Shown here: piece by piece, positions 10,961-22,652 of the stretch
Layout: each line of letters starts with the position of its first letter
How positions within the stretch are numbered: the stretch's first letter is position 1
NCBI GenBank assembly: GCA_038373885.1
Contig: JAWZYV010015814.1
Location: 1,116,001 to 1,180,000, forward strand
Source: Cheiracanthium punctorium
Taxonomy: Eukaryota > Arthropoda > Arachnida > Araneae > Cheiracanthiidae
Direction: 5' to 3'
DNA length: 64,000 nucleotides
The notes under the pieces: model-generated
What the model saw: the letters and a program-made list of their open reading frames with translations, nothing else
The model's database searches: none
What the model was told of the DNA's origin: nothing
Translations under genes and position numbers: made by a program

Positions 10961-13900
10961 CCGAAATGATTCACTTTTTTTTTTATTCTTGGAAATAAAA
11001 TGGAGCTGAAAGCAGCAAAAAATTGCTTTGAAATGAGGGAATCTGTTTATTTTCAGATTTTTAAAGTATCACAGATAGTTTTTTTATATTTTTATACGTA
11101 ATTATGAAAAATTTTCACGGGGATCGTACGAGCGGTGTAGTTGTTATTACGCTTTTTATGTTTTTAATCTTTTTGAACTATTAATCTTCTTGGAGTAATG
11201 GCGGTAAAATATTTATATTGAAGTGCTTGCCCGGAATGGTTACAGAGTGAGTCAGTGAGACAGGGATCAGCGAGTATTATTATAGGGTGATTCCGGGAGA
11301 ATAGCCGCACACGGGACAGATGCCGCACTCCTTGTATTTCTTGTAATTATCGATAGATGGAAGTCAGATGCTCAGTATAGGTACGCAGTAAGATTTCCTT
11401 AACCAGTGTATTGCGTAAATTTCATTTCAATGTTATACTTGTATGAGTATAATCCTATTACTAAGCTAATTACTAAATCCATGCATGATTTTGAAGTCCA
11501 AACTAAGTGCAGGGCATGTATAGAGCACTGTGTGTATGGTTACACTATTTTAATTTACGAGGTCAGGGAACTGTGATGTGCTGCGTATGCACCGTATAAA
11601 ATGGGATACATGCTGCATAGCGATGTGGTATGCATGCCGCAATTTATTTTGTACGGTATGCCGCGTTAGTAAAAGTAACTATCTCTCCGTGTCTTATTTT
11701 TTATGTTACTAACTTAATGTTATTGAATTATATGTTCTGAATTTATTAAAGGTTATTAACTTTTTTCTTTTCATTTTGCATAGACTAATCGAGTAGGGCA
11801 TGTCATTAGTCCTTAATTGGAACTTGTAACAATTTTGCGCTTTAAAGTTCTGGCTTTAATGTGAAATATTGTTTTTTAAAAAGAAGATAAATTTAAAATT
11901 TGTTTACAGATTTTATCAATTCAATTTTTTTAAATAAGTAAATAATTTTAGAAGTGAACTTACTAAGTAGGCATACTCATACTGATTTGAATTTACTAGT
12001 ACGTCTCCTTGCACTAATTTAGCTTCTTTTAGTTATTACATAGGTAATTATAGCACAGGTATGAATATTGTTTATTTATTATTTCATTCTGCTTTTATGA
12101 CAGGCACGCCATAACTCCCGAACAAATGCGGCATCATACACTGAATGTATGGGTGACGTGTCGCAGTGCAATGCTTTTAAAATATTAATTATTGTTTTAT
12201 ATTAAATATTAAATAGCACAGCATTATTTATTTTATGTGCACCACAGGATTTTATACACAAATTCAAACAAATATGCAACATATCTCTCGGAATTACCCT
12301 ACATACACTTATGCATGCGTTTTCCCCCCCATAAATTTGAGTGTCTAATTTGTATAAGCAAAATCATTATTCATAACTATTATGTATACATTTGTGTTAT
12401 GTGCGAATTATGGTTATGTGTGAATCTAACTTTTATGTATTAAAATATTTTTTTAAAAGTCTTTATCATCATCCGTAGTAATAACGAGCTATTTAATCTA
12501 ATAACATTGAGAAATTTACGTAATAATATACTATACATAACATAAGCAAATAATTTTTCTAGGGAAGTAAATGAAAAATTTAAAAACACTTTTTCTTGAC
12601 TTTTTTATTAAACTAAAAAAAAACACGGATTATAATATTTTAATGGTATTTGAAGACCTCAAATAAATTAATACATAATAGTTTGAATTCAGTGCATAGC
12701 ACCTGGTGTAATTCTAATAAATATATTTTTTATATCAAATTTTAGAAAATATTAATAATAAAAATAATAGTAACATAAAAGAGAAATTGCATAAAAAGCA
12801 CCAGAATTTAAAAATTAAGTAAAATAATGTTTTAGCAAATTCACGATTGTAAATTTTGCATAAAACAAATATTACCTTCTCAAAAACTAAATATCAAATT
12901 TAAAATTAAAAAGCTTTCTATTAAGAATAACTTCAAAAATCAGCACTTATCTCTTTGAGACCAATTCCAAAACACCGAAATGTTACTGTTTTTTATTTTA
13001 CGTGCGCTACCTATGTATCACTTCTCTAGAAAACATACTGATTTTTTCTAAAAATTTCTACAAGGCATTTTAAATCAACTTTCATTTTGGAGCCAGGATG
13101 CAAACTGATCAATCGAATACAACTGAACGTTCTAGAAAGTTTTGTAACCGGTTAGTTCGCAGCTCTTTTGTCACACATAGTGTCGAAAATAGCACTATAC
13201 AAAACCGGGAGCTGTGATGTTTTATAATTAAATACAAAACCAAATAAGGTTACTTAAAAAAATCTGAAGCTTTTAGCGAAGATAAGATAAAAAAAGTGAT
13301 ATGCTTTTAGTAACTGTAGCATCCACTCTTCTATCAGAAGATCTGTAATATACAGAGGAATGGAATTCAGTTATCCAAAGACGGCATTTCATTTTAAAAG
13401 TTTTCTTATGTTTTAACTTATTTATTTATTTTTATTTTCTCATCTATATAATTTTTGTTCACAAATCCCAGTTATTCAAGATGTCTACCTCTAGATAAGA
13501 CGAGATCATATTTTGACTTACGTGTTCGAAGAAAGAAGTACCGATGCGTGATTTGAATTGAGAAGAGATGCGGTGAAATAAAATCTTGTTTTATTTATCA
13601 TTTTTATTTGAAAGAAATATGGAAGCACGTGGGTTTGTCTTTTACAGACATGTTTTTGCAGAAAGATTAAAATCTAGAAGTATGTAAGAAAATACTAGGC
13701 AATTCCGTGTCATAAACAGCAACAACATAAGTTGAAACACTTCCAAATAATACAAATTAATGGAATTGCCCTTACGTGTAAATTCTTCTGTTCTTTGAAT
13801 TAGGGAAGATGCATTTTATATATCGTAAAATGCGTTCCTTCTGCATACGTGTTTCATGGAGTTTAACAAAAATCACATATGGTGAGTGTATTTAAATAAA

Positions 13901-13966
13901 GAACAATTAATATTTGGAGCTATAAACGTGTTTTGGAGCTATAAACGTGTCTATGATTCTTGTTAT
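10961..13966. other. Long featureless AT-rich stretch
   Basis: About 3 kb without a supportable gene or element. The phrase gccgca recurs near 11300, 11635 and 12130 without a clear repeat unit. A 20-bp direct duplication around tggagctataaacgtgt lies at about 13914-13951. Confidence 0.5.
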
Positions 13967-14045
13967 ACAGGGTGTCCCATAACTCTTGATACGAAATTTA
14001 AAGGGGGATAGGGCACATAATGAGGATACAGAATCGCATAAAAAA
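13967..14045 (+). repeat. Interspersed-repeat end beginning ACAGGGTGTCCC
   Basis: The string TATACAGGGTGTCCCATAA is the kind of terminus seen on some Tc1/mariner-type elements with TA targets. The following ~60 bp match 3200-3260 in inverse orientation. No opposite end was found nearby, so this is a truncated copy. Confidence 0.5.
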
Positions 14046-15480
14046 TGTGGTGTCAAACACGACAAGAAACGAAACAAAAAAGGGAAGTCATCTCGAAATC
14101 GCAGATCATAAAATACTTTCCAACACAGTTACATCATAACATGAACAAATGCATAATGAATAATTACTGCATATAAAAATACCGGATAAAAGATTTTTAT
14201 TTTCAATCACCGCACTCCAGAACTGAAATAACACGCATAAACTGCACAGTAGAATACTAATTTTATTTTGATTGAACATGCCTAAGACGCTCTTTGACGA
14301 ATAACTGGCCAAAGACCGTGACAGAATGATTTTCTGTGCTCCTATAAAAGAACCAAAGATGTCACATGGCCTATTAATTCTTTTATAAACCTCAGTGATC
14401 TTTAGTTTGAAAACAATTAAAGTATCCCTAAAATCTGATTGATTATAGACCATCAGGTATTAGGATTCTGTTGTATTATTCTGTAAAATAGCTGCAGAGG
14501 ATGTTGGCATTCAGTAAAGATTTTTTTTAAAAGTACATGCGACAAAGGTAAAAATTTCGTTTTATAGTCAGTTTGATTTGATAACACTTCTGCCGAACTA
14601 TCCTATTACATTTTGTTTTCTACTATAAAATAGCTTTTCATAAAATATCGAAGCTTATTTTGAACCACTCCTGCACCTCAATCTTACAGAACTCATCTAA
14701 TATTTCGGAATATCTCTTATAAAGATCTCTTATTTAAACATAGAAAAGCACAATAATAAGTCCTAAAATGCATTTCGGTAAAACATCTTTGGTTTCTGTT
14801 TCTGTTCTTCTCCCCCCCCCCCCCAAGAAATTAGTGAATAGATTTGACCGTATGTCAGTAGCCTTATTTGATGACAACTTAGCATAAGGACGATCCGACA
14901 AGAAGATGAAATGCTTTCTATAAAGGTTTATATTAAAACATGTTTCTAGTACCAATTCGAATTTAATAAATTTTTTCATACTATTACACTGGTCGACAAG
15001 TTTTTTTTTTTTTTTTTTTTTTTCCCCCACAAGAAATCTGAATAGTGAATCTGGAGCATTTTTTCATCCTGAATTCAGATATGTAGTCATCAGATATGTA
15101 GATGTAGTATTGTATCATACGTAGTATTGACTCAGATATGTCAGATCAGGTATGTAGTATTAAATGTCACATAGTAATTCGTGTAAATTTAATAAATTAA
15201 TTAAAATTAATTTAATTGCGAGTAAGTTAATTTTAATTTTCATGCAATGAAAATAAACATTTATAAATTTAATACATGTATAGCTTTTTCATTATTTTAT
15301 GGTGTCCATCTTTCGCATTCATAGGGTCCATCTCACCCGGAGTAGTCCGGGTGAGATTGACCGGACATAGTTAAGTATTTTTTGAATGCATGTAAAGACA
15401 AACATACTTTACTTATATGAGCTTCTGCATTAAGATTTTTATAAGAAATATCATGAGTAATATATATATATATATATGTA
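14046..15480. other. Unassigned AT-rich DNA
   Basis: No supported gene. The 115-residue minus frame at 14106-14453 has no motif I recognise. A C run lies at about 14811-14824 and a T run at about 15001-15023. A short duplicated gtagtatt/agatatgtag cluster is at 15078-15165, and cacccggagtagtccgggtg at 15335-15354 is palindromic. An (AT)n tract leads into the LTR element. Confidence 0.5.
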
Positions 15481-15943
15481 TGTAATGTATAAAAAGGTAA
15501 TTTGGGTTTTACTAGTTTGGGTATTGTTCAAACCGGTACTTTCACTGTACGTTTTGCTTTCCTGTCATACTTGCCACGCGCGCTCTGGAGCTATGTTTTA
15601 TTTGTTTTGTTATTTGCCAGACATCAGGCCGTCGATTCTGAGTTCTTTAGATGTACACGTGTCCTCACGCCCTTGTGGGCCCGGATGCGGGTCATGTTGG
15701 TAAATGTGTGTGGTTCGATCAGAGATAAGGGAGAGGAGGAGTTGTGTCTTCGCAGACCGCGTGGTGTGGTAAGCGTAAATACTCCCGCACATCGAAAATC
15801 GGGGGACTTCTGCCACTGGAATTGTTTCATGAGTCCACGCTGATTCTTGTACCCGTCTCCCCTCCCCTCTTCTCATTCTAAATTGTAACTTAAATGTAAT
15901 GTTCAATAAACCATATTACCTGACGTCCATATCTGACGTCTCA
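15481..15943 (+). repeat. 5' LTR-like repeat
   Basis: This is the left member of the pair. It shows a TATAAAAAGG box at about 15487 and CAATAAACC at about 15904. It lacks ~20 bp that the right copy has just before ATATCTGACGTCTCA. Confidence 0.7.
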
Positions 15944-16480
15944 TATATATGAAAGAAAACGAGGAACGTAATGGTTGGCGCTGCGTAGGGTCATGACATC
16001 GTCATCAGGTTCAGGAGATGCCAGGCGGCTCGGGACTCTAGCATAGCCTCGGACGCCCGCTGCTAGTACTCGTAGTCGGGCAAAGCAAAAGGAGAGATCT
16101 TGCAGGTTTACTATAAGACATAATTTTATTTGGTTTCACATAGTGAATCTTGGCTCCGAGCTGTGTTTCAAATTATATAACCTCGGATCACGTGTTCTAT
16201 ACAGTATCACATGTGCTAAAAGAGATGCAATCATTGGTCGCTAAACTGCCCGGGCCTGCTAGCCTAAGGAAATTCTTGCGAGGTGTGGCGACTGCAGACC
16301 GTGGGAAATAGGGGAGATATATTACTTGCGTTTGAATTAAATTTAGATCCCGATACAAAACCTTTGTTTAAAACGAAAGTTCCTACGCCCTGAAGAATTT
16401 TGAAGCAAGCAAATAGAAATTTTGAATTTTGAGAGGATGTTTAATTTTATATGTTACATATATATATATATATATATATA

Positions 16481-16961
16481 TGTAATGTATAAAAATGTAA
16501 TTTGGGTTTTACTAGTTTGGGTATTGTTCAAGCGGTACTTTCACTGTAAGTTTTGCTTTCCTGTCATACTTGCCACGCGCGCTCTGGAGCTATGTTTTAT
16601 TTGTTTTGTTATTTGCCAGACATCAGGCCGTCGATTCTGAGTTCTTTAGATGTACACGTGTCCTCACGCCCTTGTGGGCCCGGATGCGGGTCATGTTGGT
16701 AAATGTGTGTGGTTCGATCAGAGATAAGGGAGAGGAGGAGTTGTGTCTTCGCAGACCGCGTGGTGTGGTAAGCGTAAATACTCCCGCACATCGAAAATCG
16801 GGGGACTTCTGCCACTGGAACTGCTTCATGAGTCCACGCTGATTCTTGTACCCGTCTCCCCTCCCCTCTTCTCATTCTAAATTGTAACTTAAATGTAATG
16901 TTCAATAAACCATATTACCTGCCTTAACTCTGAAACTTTACTTGAAATATCTGACGTCTCA
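16481..16961 (+). repeat. 3' LTR-like repeat
   Basis: This is the right member of the pair, nearly identical to 15481-15943, preceded by (AT)n and followed by (AT)n. The small divergence suggests a recent insertion. Confidence 0.7.
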
Positions 16962-16974
16962 TATATATATATAT

Positions 16975-18116
16975 ATATATAAATGTATGGCTTTTAGAGA
17001 ACGAAGAAAACACGTTGTCTATCCCGGAATTATCCTATGAAAATCTCTTTTTTTTTTTTCACCAAAAAAAGTATTCCACAAGTTGCCCACCTTCAGTAGA
17101 AAAAGTCTCCTTTTTAATTGCCGGTGGGACACCCTTCGTTAATGATTTCGTGAGATGTTTTATTGCAGAAAAAGAAGATTAACTCACAGTATTTTTCAAT
17201 TACTGAGGTGTTATTATCAAAATTAATATTTAGTGAATACTAAAGAACATCAAAAACGTTTCCAATATTAGCAATAAAATACGTGTACCTTGACAAAATT
17301 TTGTCTTAAGAGAAGTACGAAAAGATAAAGAAAAGAGGAGAGATTTTATATTCCTAAAAATAATTTTACTGGCTTTTGAATAAAAATTCCAAAATCATCA
17401 TGAGCGCATACTTTAACTAATTGTTAAGAACTATCACTCGTAAAAAAATATACTGTTTACGTAGTTATAAAAAATGATTTTTAAAAAGTTATAAATGGAG
17501 GTTACGAAATAGTGGGGTAGTATGGAATAAGTGGCTTACACCATTCAAAAATAATTAGAATTCATAAAACACAGTTATTTTTTAACCATAAAAATAATAT
17601 TTTTAAGATTACGTGCAAGTCATTCCTACTTCTAGTCAATTTACAGAACTCAGACTTATAAATTTTCCTTCTCGCCTACAGTACAGTCAAGGTGAATCCA
17701 TAGAGAAAAGCTGAAGCATTGGATCCAAATTTGGACTCGTTGATCTTCGGAGAATTTTCCGTTACGGAAGATACATTCGACACCTTTGTTTTCGGGTTCT
17801 TCAGTTGATGGCATAAATTCCATCACAGATAAGTACATTTACGTCAGGTATTTTACTTCAACCCTTAAAGACCCGATTAAATAATTTCTCTTTGAATAAA
17901 ATAATTCCTCTTTTGATAATAGAGATTAAACAGGCAATTAAAAATGAAAAAAAAAACCCTGATTATCATTAAATGTTTGAGGAAAATTGTGTTCCCTTTA
18001 TGTACATGCATTACGATAGCCATTCTGTGCAATAGTACAGAATTTTTGTGTCTTCAGTTGAGGCAGCAGAGTCCGTAAGCATTAAACTATTGAATTTTTA
18101 ATTAAACTGTAAATTA
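16975..18116. other. Unassigned AT-rich DNA
   Basis: No gene or paired repeat is supported. A T run lies at about 17047-17059 and an A run at about 17947-17956. Confidence 0.5.
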
Positions 18117-18118
18117 TA

Positions 18119-18145
18119 CACTCATGTCCATAAATTAAGGATAAT
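18119..18145 (+). repeat. Left terminal inverted repeat of the Tc1-like element
   Basis: These 27 bases are the perfect reverse complement of 19588-19614 and abut TATA at 18115-18118. Confidence 0.95.
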
Positions 18146-18344
18146 GAAGTTCAGGCAAAGAAAGAGAAAGAAGCAAAACAAATTTGACTTATTTGTAAAG
18201 TCTATTTCTTAAACAAAAAGTAAAGAGCAAAAAAGATGCTCTTTGTTTGACATAATTAATAAAAATTGCAAGTTTTACTCCCTTGACCATATTTCAAAAA
18301 AGAACCTATTTACAAAAAACAGTATAACATGGTTAGTAGGATGG

Positions 18345-19364
18345 TTAATACGGAGTATGTCTCCCGGACGATGCAATACAGGCCTGACAACGCCTAGGCA
18401 TGCTGAGTATCAAATGATCAATCTGATCTTGGGGAATATTACACCACTCATCAAGCAATGCACTCCGAAGTTCCGGTAGACAGGTGGGAGGGGGTTGACG
18501 GGCTGCAATTCGTCGGCCAAGCATATCCCACACATGCTCTATTGGATTCAAGTCCGGTGAGTATGCTGGCCAATGCATACGGGTGATATCCTCCGATTGA
18601 AGGCATTCGTCTACAATGTTTGCACGGTGAGGACGGGCGTTGTCATCCATAAACACAAATTTAGCACCCATGGCGCCCCGAAACAAACATACATGTTGTT
18701 CCAGAATGACATCCCGATAGATGTGGCCTGTCATCGTTACACTCTGAACATGCAGGTCAGTTCTGGAACCAAGAATAATTCCTCCCCAAACGAGCCATCC
18801 TGCACCACCGTAACGGTGTCTTTCATTGGTGTTCTCTTGGTGGTAACGGGTACCTGGCGCTCTCCAGATGAATGTCCGGCGAGAATCAGACTCCAAACTA
18901 AACCTGGACAACATCACACAAGACCACTGTTGCGGTGTCCACAATGCATGCTCTCTACTCCAGGTTAATCGCAGGCGACAGTGAGTTGCGGTAAGTGGAA
19001 CACATCTGACAGGCCTACGAGCATATAGACCAATGTGCCCTGAGCGTCTGTACACGGTCTGCCTTGAAACTGTCGTACCGGTAGCTGAAGAGAGCTGACG
19101 AGACAGGTCTGATGCTGTACTCCGTCTGTTTCTTTTGGCAGTAACTGCCAAATAGCGGTCCTCATTCGGCGTTGTAACTCGGGGGCGACCTGTGCTGTAA
19201 CGTCTACTCACATTACCATCCTCTTGGAATCGTTGCCAAAGCCTGGAGATGACACTCTGGGCGATTCCAAGTTCCTCGGATACTTCCAGCTGGGTACGTC
19301 CACATTCCAGTCGTCCGATAATTCTGCCACGTAAAACATCATCTAAATGCCTCCTTTGTGCCAT
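18345..19364 (-). CDS. Tc1-like (DD34E) transposase lacking the first catalytic Asp
   Basis: A cut-and-paste transposase acting in the nucleus at the element's own ends. I start it at the ATG at 19362-19364 (MAQRRHLDDVLRGRIIGRLE), giving 339 residues, usual for Tc1. The open frame extends to an upstream ATG at 19478, but those 38 residues do not look like the family. An N-terminal helix-turn-helix (TQLEVSEELGIAQSVISRLW) precedes GRPR and a second helical region (TASDLSRQLS, TVSRQTVYRR). In the DDE domain, FMDDNARPHRA and SPDLNPIEHVWD supply the second Asp and the Glu, 34 residues apart. The first Asp should sit in a motif like FSDESRF; here the sequence is WSCVMLSRFSLES, consistent with a 9-bp in-frame deletion near 18910. 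With no stops or frameshifts, the protein is probably expressible but catalytically dead. Confidence 0.93.
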   Translation of the reverse strand: MAQRRHLDDVLRGRIIGRLECGRTQLEVSEELGIAQSVISRLWQRFQEDGNVSRRYSTGRPRVTTPNEDRYLAVTAKRNRRSTASDLSRQLSSATGTTVSRQTVYRRSGHIGLYARRPVRCVPLTATHCRLRLTWSREHALWTPQQWSCVMLSRFSLESDSRRTFIWRAPGTRYHQENTNERHRYGGAGWLVWGGIILGSRTDLHVQSVTMTGHIYRDVILEQHVCLFRGAMGAKFVFMDDNARPHRANIVDECLQSEDITRMHWPAYSPDLNPIEHVWDMLGRRIAARQPPPTCLPELRSALLDEWCNIPQDQIDHLILSMPRRCQACIASSGRHTPY

Positions 19365-19587
19365 AACTACGCGGTTTTTGCACTGAAAGGCTTTCACAGC
19401 GCTTATGAACAATTTTACTTCTTTGCCACCATTCCTTATATACCCCTCTCTTACACTCTCGTCATTGTGACGTACCATCTACGCCATCTGGTGGTTTCTT
19501 GTAATTTGAATATTCTTCTTCAAGATGTGTGTGATCATTGCACAGGTGAAATTTTTATTTTAGAGATCAATTTCTGTGTGATTCTGA

Positions 19588-19614
19588 ATTATCCTTAATT
19601 TATGGACATGAGTG
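19588..19614 (-). repeat. Right terminal inverted repeat of the Tc1-like element
   Basis: This matches 18119-18145 perfectly in inverse orientation and is followed by TATA at 19615-19618. Confidence 0.95.
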
Positions 19615-19619
19615 TATAA

Positions 19620-20179
19620 GATAAAAAAAAACAGACTTCTGTTCTCAGGCTTATTTGTATTCATTCAAGCAACCTGTACACGTTCTCTCCACTCTTTATT
19701 GGTACTATAATTATGTCGTAAACCATGTGTTGCGGATTATTAAAACGTTTGAAAGATAATCTTTGTAATCTCGATACAAAAGCATTCTAATAAACACCGC
19801 ACCAGAGTAGTCTAAACCGAAGAAAGGCAAGTTCAGGAAATTATTTTAGTGAAGTCTAACATCGGCTCTCATTGTCGACAATTTTTCATTCATGACAGAA
19901 TGCGACTGGCATCAGCGTAATAGCTTCTCTGACGCATCATTAACTTGCAGTGCGATGACGAGATAGTAAACAAACAGTCAGCAAGCACCATTTTCTCTAC
20001 TCACTATCGCTTGTGTGTCGGCCGCTCATTCGCATGCTAAACGCAGCAGATGACGCTAATAGGTTGATGAAGAAATATCGAAAAAATCGGTTTGCCTCAA
20101 AGAAAGAATGTTCGATGCCTATCTTCTGCGATTATTTTTCGGTTTTTATCATTTCATCTGGAGCACAAAATACTACATA

Positions 20180-20212
<33 letters not shown>

Positions 20213-20275
20213 CCTTTTTTAAATGTCCGGCATCGCTTTATCATCTTGAAGCATAACCACTGCCCCACGCTGAAA
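19620..20275. other. Unassigned DNA
   Basis: No supported gene. An A homopolymer of about 30 lies at 20181-20211; frames crossing it read as polylysine and are artefacts. Confidence 0.5.
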
Positions 20276-20345
20276 AAGTGGTGTAACAGTTGCCATTGCC
20301 CAATTTAACTACCAGCAATATGGCGGTCTTGTGCCACAGACAGGG
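20276..20345 (+). repeat. Old fragment related to the piggyBac-like MITE family
   Basis: The strings gttgccattgcccaa, ttaactaccagcaa, tatggcggtc and gtgccacaga follow the order of the MITE body (compare 36050-36135). No termini remain. Confidence 0.5.
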
Positions 20346-20847
20346 AGTTAAACCTTTAGGAGTTTACATTCACTTCCCTCGCAAAGTTGGATAACACCAG
20401 TTATACATGCAGATGGCGCAAAACATCATTCGCTAACTGCTGATGTAGCCATCGAATGGAAGACAATATTCACAAAGAGTTTATTTACAATGATAGTAGT
20501 CAAATATGTGAACGTTGGAAATCGAGTGATGTGCAGTCTGCTAGCCAGTTTTGCACATTTTTCGATTTTCCCATCTATCATGTGAATGAGGTTATCGACG
20601 CGAGCACTAAATTTTAATTATTAGTGGGTTTTTTTTTTTTTAACTTTGCAATGGTGCAGTTTGAGTTTTTCTTGGTTATTTACGCCAGAAAATGGTATTC
20701 AGTTGTTTATGTAAAATCAGTTTAATATTTTAATATGAGTTTTGAGACTTCACTAAGAGTTTGAGTTTAGCAGGAATTTAAAACCGTGTTAAAATTTATC
20801 GCCGCATGAAGTCAATGTAATTGTGGTTTGTTTGTGTGTCATCATCA

Positions 20848-21900
20848 TTGAAGTGGCGGCTCGTGGAATACAGCAAGTACAGCCGGGCTGCACTCGAAAT
20901 TATCAGCACATACTTTAAAATAATTTATTCTACTAATTTTCCTAAATTCAGATTAGAATTGTGGAATTCCTACGGTAAATTAAAAAAATCTCCGAAAAAA
21001 AAATAAAAATAAAAATAAAAAAACGTATTGTGGCCGGATCGCTCATTCAGAAAAAAAGCACTTTAATCTTCCCGCAATTCAATTGGGAAAATCTTTGGTT
21101 CAGCCCAGAGCGCTGAAAATAAAATTGGCAGCACCATTGCCATGACAACGACTACGTCAGCAGCCTCTCCGGCATAGGGAGTATGCAGCTGATACAGCCG
21201 ATGGAAGATTTTCTAACGGCGGCTGAACTTGAGAACTCGACTCACTGATTCGCTCGGACGAGAAAAGGAGAATATATGTTTGGAAAACTCTGGACTTTAT
21301 ATTGCTGAATTTATCAAGAAGGTAAGCCTGGATAGACGCTTATGAATGGACAATGACCCATCAAAGCAGTATTGTTTTTAAGTAAGCAAGAACTGGCATT
21401 GAGAGGACATGGCGAGCGAGAAAATTCTTTAAACATGGGAAATTTTAAAGAGCTTTTAAAATTATGGATATCTGAATTAAAACAACGCCTTTTTATGGGG
21501 ACATCACTGACCGATTCGCATGTTTAAAAGAAAGGAGGATTGATTTGACTTATAAAAAATAAGTAAGTTTTCTTTTTTTTTTTTTTTTTTTTTTTTTTCT
21601 TCTCAAGTTATCGTTGCAAAAGAAAATTCTAAGGAAACTTCGAATCAGACACGGATGAATGCCGTTTTGAGGATAAGAGCGGCTGGTTGAAATTTATGTC
21701 CATTTTATGGAAATAAAATAGGATCTCTGACATTTTTTATGTAATTTCTTTTTTTTTTTTTTTTTTTCCCTCGGTAAGGGCTTAATCCGCCAGCTTTCGA
21801 ATTCAGTAACAAAGATTTTCCATTCCTCTCCGGAGGAAAGTGGGGGGGGGGCTCATATGCTTCCGGCTCCACTAACATTTTTGACCACGGGCCGCCACTG
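20848..21900. mobile_element. Non-autonomous hAT element with 8-bp target duplication
   Basis: A 1053-bp element between exact copies of CATCATTG (20840-20847 and 21901-21908). The left end AAGTGGCGGCTCGTGG and right end CCACGGGCCGCCACTG are inverted repeats of a CAGTGGCGGC-type terminus. An 8-bp duplication with CAGTGGCGG ends is diagnostic of hAT. The interior has no transposase frame and carries T homopolymers at about 21571-21598 and 21750-21768 and a G run at 21842-21851. The right ~110 bp recur at 2617-2728. It contains GCAGCTGATACAGCC-type sequence near 21187 but no recognisable gene. Confidence 0.88.
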
Positions 21901-21904
21901 CATC

Positions 21905-21995
21905 ATTGTAAATAAACATTTTGAGATCGCCATGCTGCTAGTAGTTAAATCGAGTGATGGCAACGGCTACACTCTTACAGCAATATCGCCATTTA
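21905..21995 (-). repeat. Diverged piggyBac-like MITE arm
   Basis: The strings cgccatgctgctagtagtta, tcgagtgatggcaacggct and ttacagcaat follow the MITE right arm (compare 38415-38477). No termini were found. Confidence 0.5.
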
Positions 21996-22251
21996 ACTTT
22001 TTTTTTTCCCCCCGATCAGCGCAGTGAAAGAATTAGCTGGTTTCACGTAATTCACTTCCGCGTTAAAAAATTAAATTTAAAAAAATTAAATTAATTAATT
22101 ATTGATTAAAGTAATTTAATTTTAATTAATAAAAAAATATGAAATCGATGATTCCCCGTCGTTCACATGGAACCGTACAGATCCGCATCGAGCTGCAAGG
22201 GGCCGTGACAACGAAAAAAAAAAGGGGGGGGAGGCTATGAGACGTAAAAAA

Positions 22252-22644
22252 TAGGGGTCGCAATACCGAATCATTTAAGTAAAACCGGTATTTTCGGTAT
22301 TGGCTCCAGACCAATACCGATAATCCGGTATTTTCGATTACAAGGTTTATTATTGGTCGACACAAGGTTTATTATTGGATATGTTGGTAATCAATCAGTT
22401 AGTTCTTAGCAATAATTTACTAATACTACATGCTCGTTTATTCCTTTATTAAAATAACTTAGGTTAACTAGTTCAAATACTTTAATTAAATGTAGTGTTT
22501 GACTAGGAAGTAGGATTCCTACTAGGAATCAGTTCATACCGAATATGCCGGTTTTTGTGAAATGAATACCGGTATTAATTAGACCTAAATTTGGCCCGGT
22601 ATTCCGGTATTTTCGAAATTCGGTATCCCGGTTTGCGACCCCTA
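22252..22644. mobile_element. hAT-type MITE with 8-bp target duplication
   Basis: A 393-bp element between exact copies of GTAAAAAA (22244-22251 and 22645-22652). It begins TAGGGGTCGCAATACCG and ends TTTGCGACCCCTA. The CCGGTATT motif and its complement recur near both ends, so the termini are repetitive and strongly self-complementary. No transposase frame is present. Confidence 0.85.
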
Positions 22645-22652
22645 GTAAAAAA

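Larger units (their letters stand above)
15481..16961 (+). mobile_element. Short non-autonomous LTR-type element
   Basis: Two direct repeats at 15481-15943 and 16481-16961 are almost identical, with about half a dozen substitutions over ~440 bp plus a ~20-bp tail indel. Each starts TGTAATGTATAAAAA, giving a TATA-like box near the 5' end, has AATAAA about 15 bp before ATTACCTG, and ends in GACGTCTCA, so TG...CA. The ~540-bp interior has no coding frame. TGG-initiated strings near 15971 (TGGTTGGCGCTGCGTAGG) could be a tRNA primer site. The layout fits a TRIM-like or internally deleted LTR retrotransposon. The (AT)n flanks make the target duplication unreadable. Frames across the repeats appear twice because the DNA is duplicated, not because they are genes. 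Confidence 0.7.
18119..19614 (-). mobile_element. Tc1-like transposon, structurally complete
   Basis: A 1.5-kb element with perfect 27-bp terminal inverted repeats at 18119-18145 and 19588-19614 (outer bases CACTCATGTCC, inner bases GGATAAT). It is flanked on each side by TATA, so the TA target duplication is intact. Inside is one uninterrupted minus-strand transposase frame. Perfect termini and an open frame point to a recent insertion. The transposase lacks its first catalytic Asp (see the CDS), so this copy could move only with transposase supplied by a relative. Confidence 0.95.

Noticed and set aside
11280..12150. Possible large element bounded by gccgca-containing inverted strings
   Set aside because: The inverted match is short and gapped, with no target duplication.
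15502..15906. Frames of 98-113 residues on both strands in the LTR-like repeat
   Set aside because: They are present in both repeat copies, overlap on opposite strands, and have no recognised motif. They reflect duplicated DNA, not genes.
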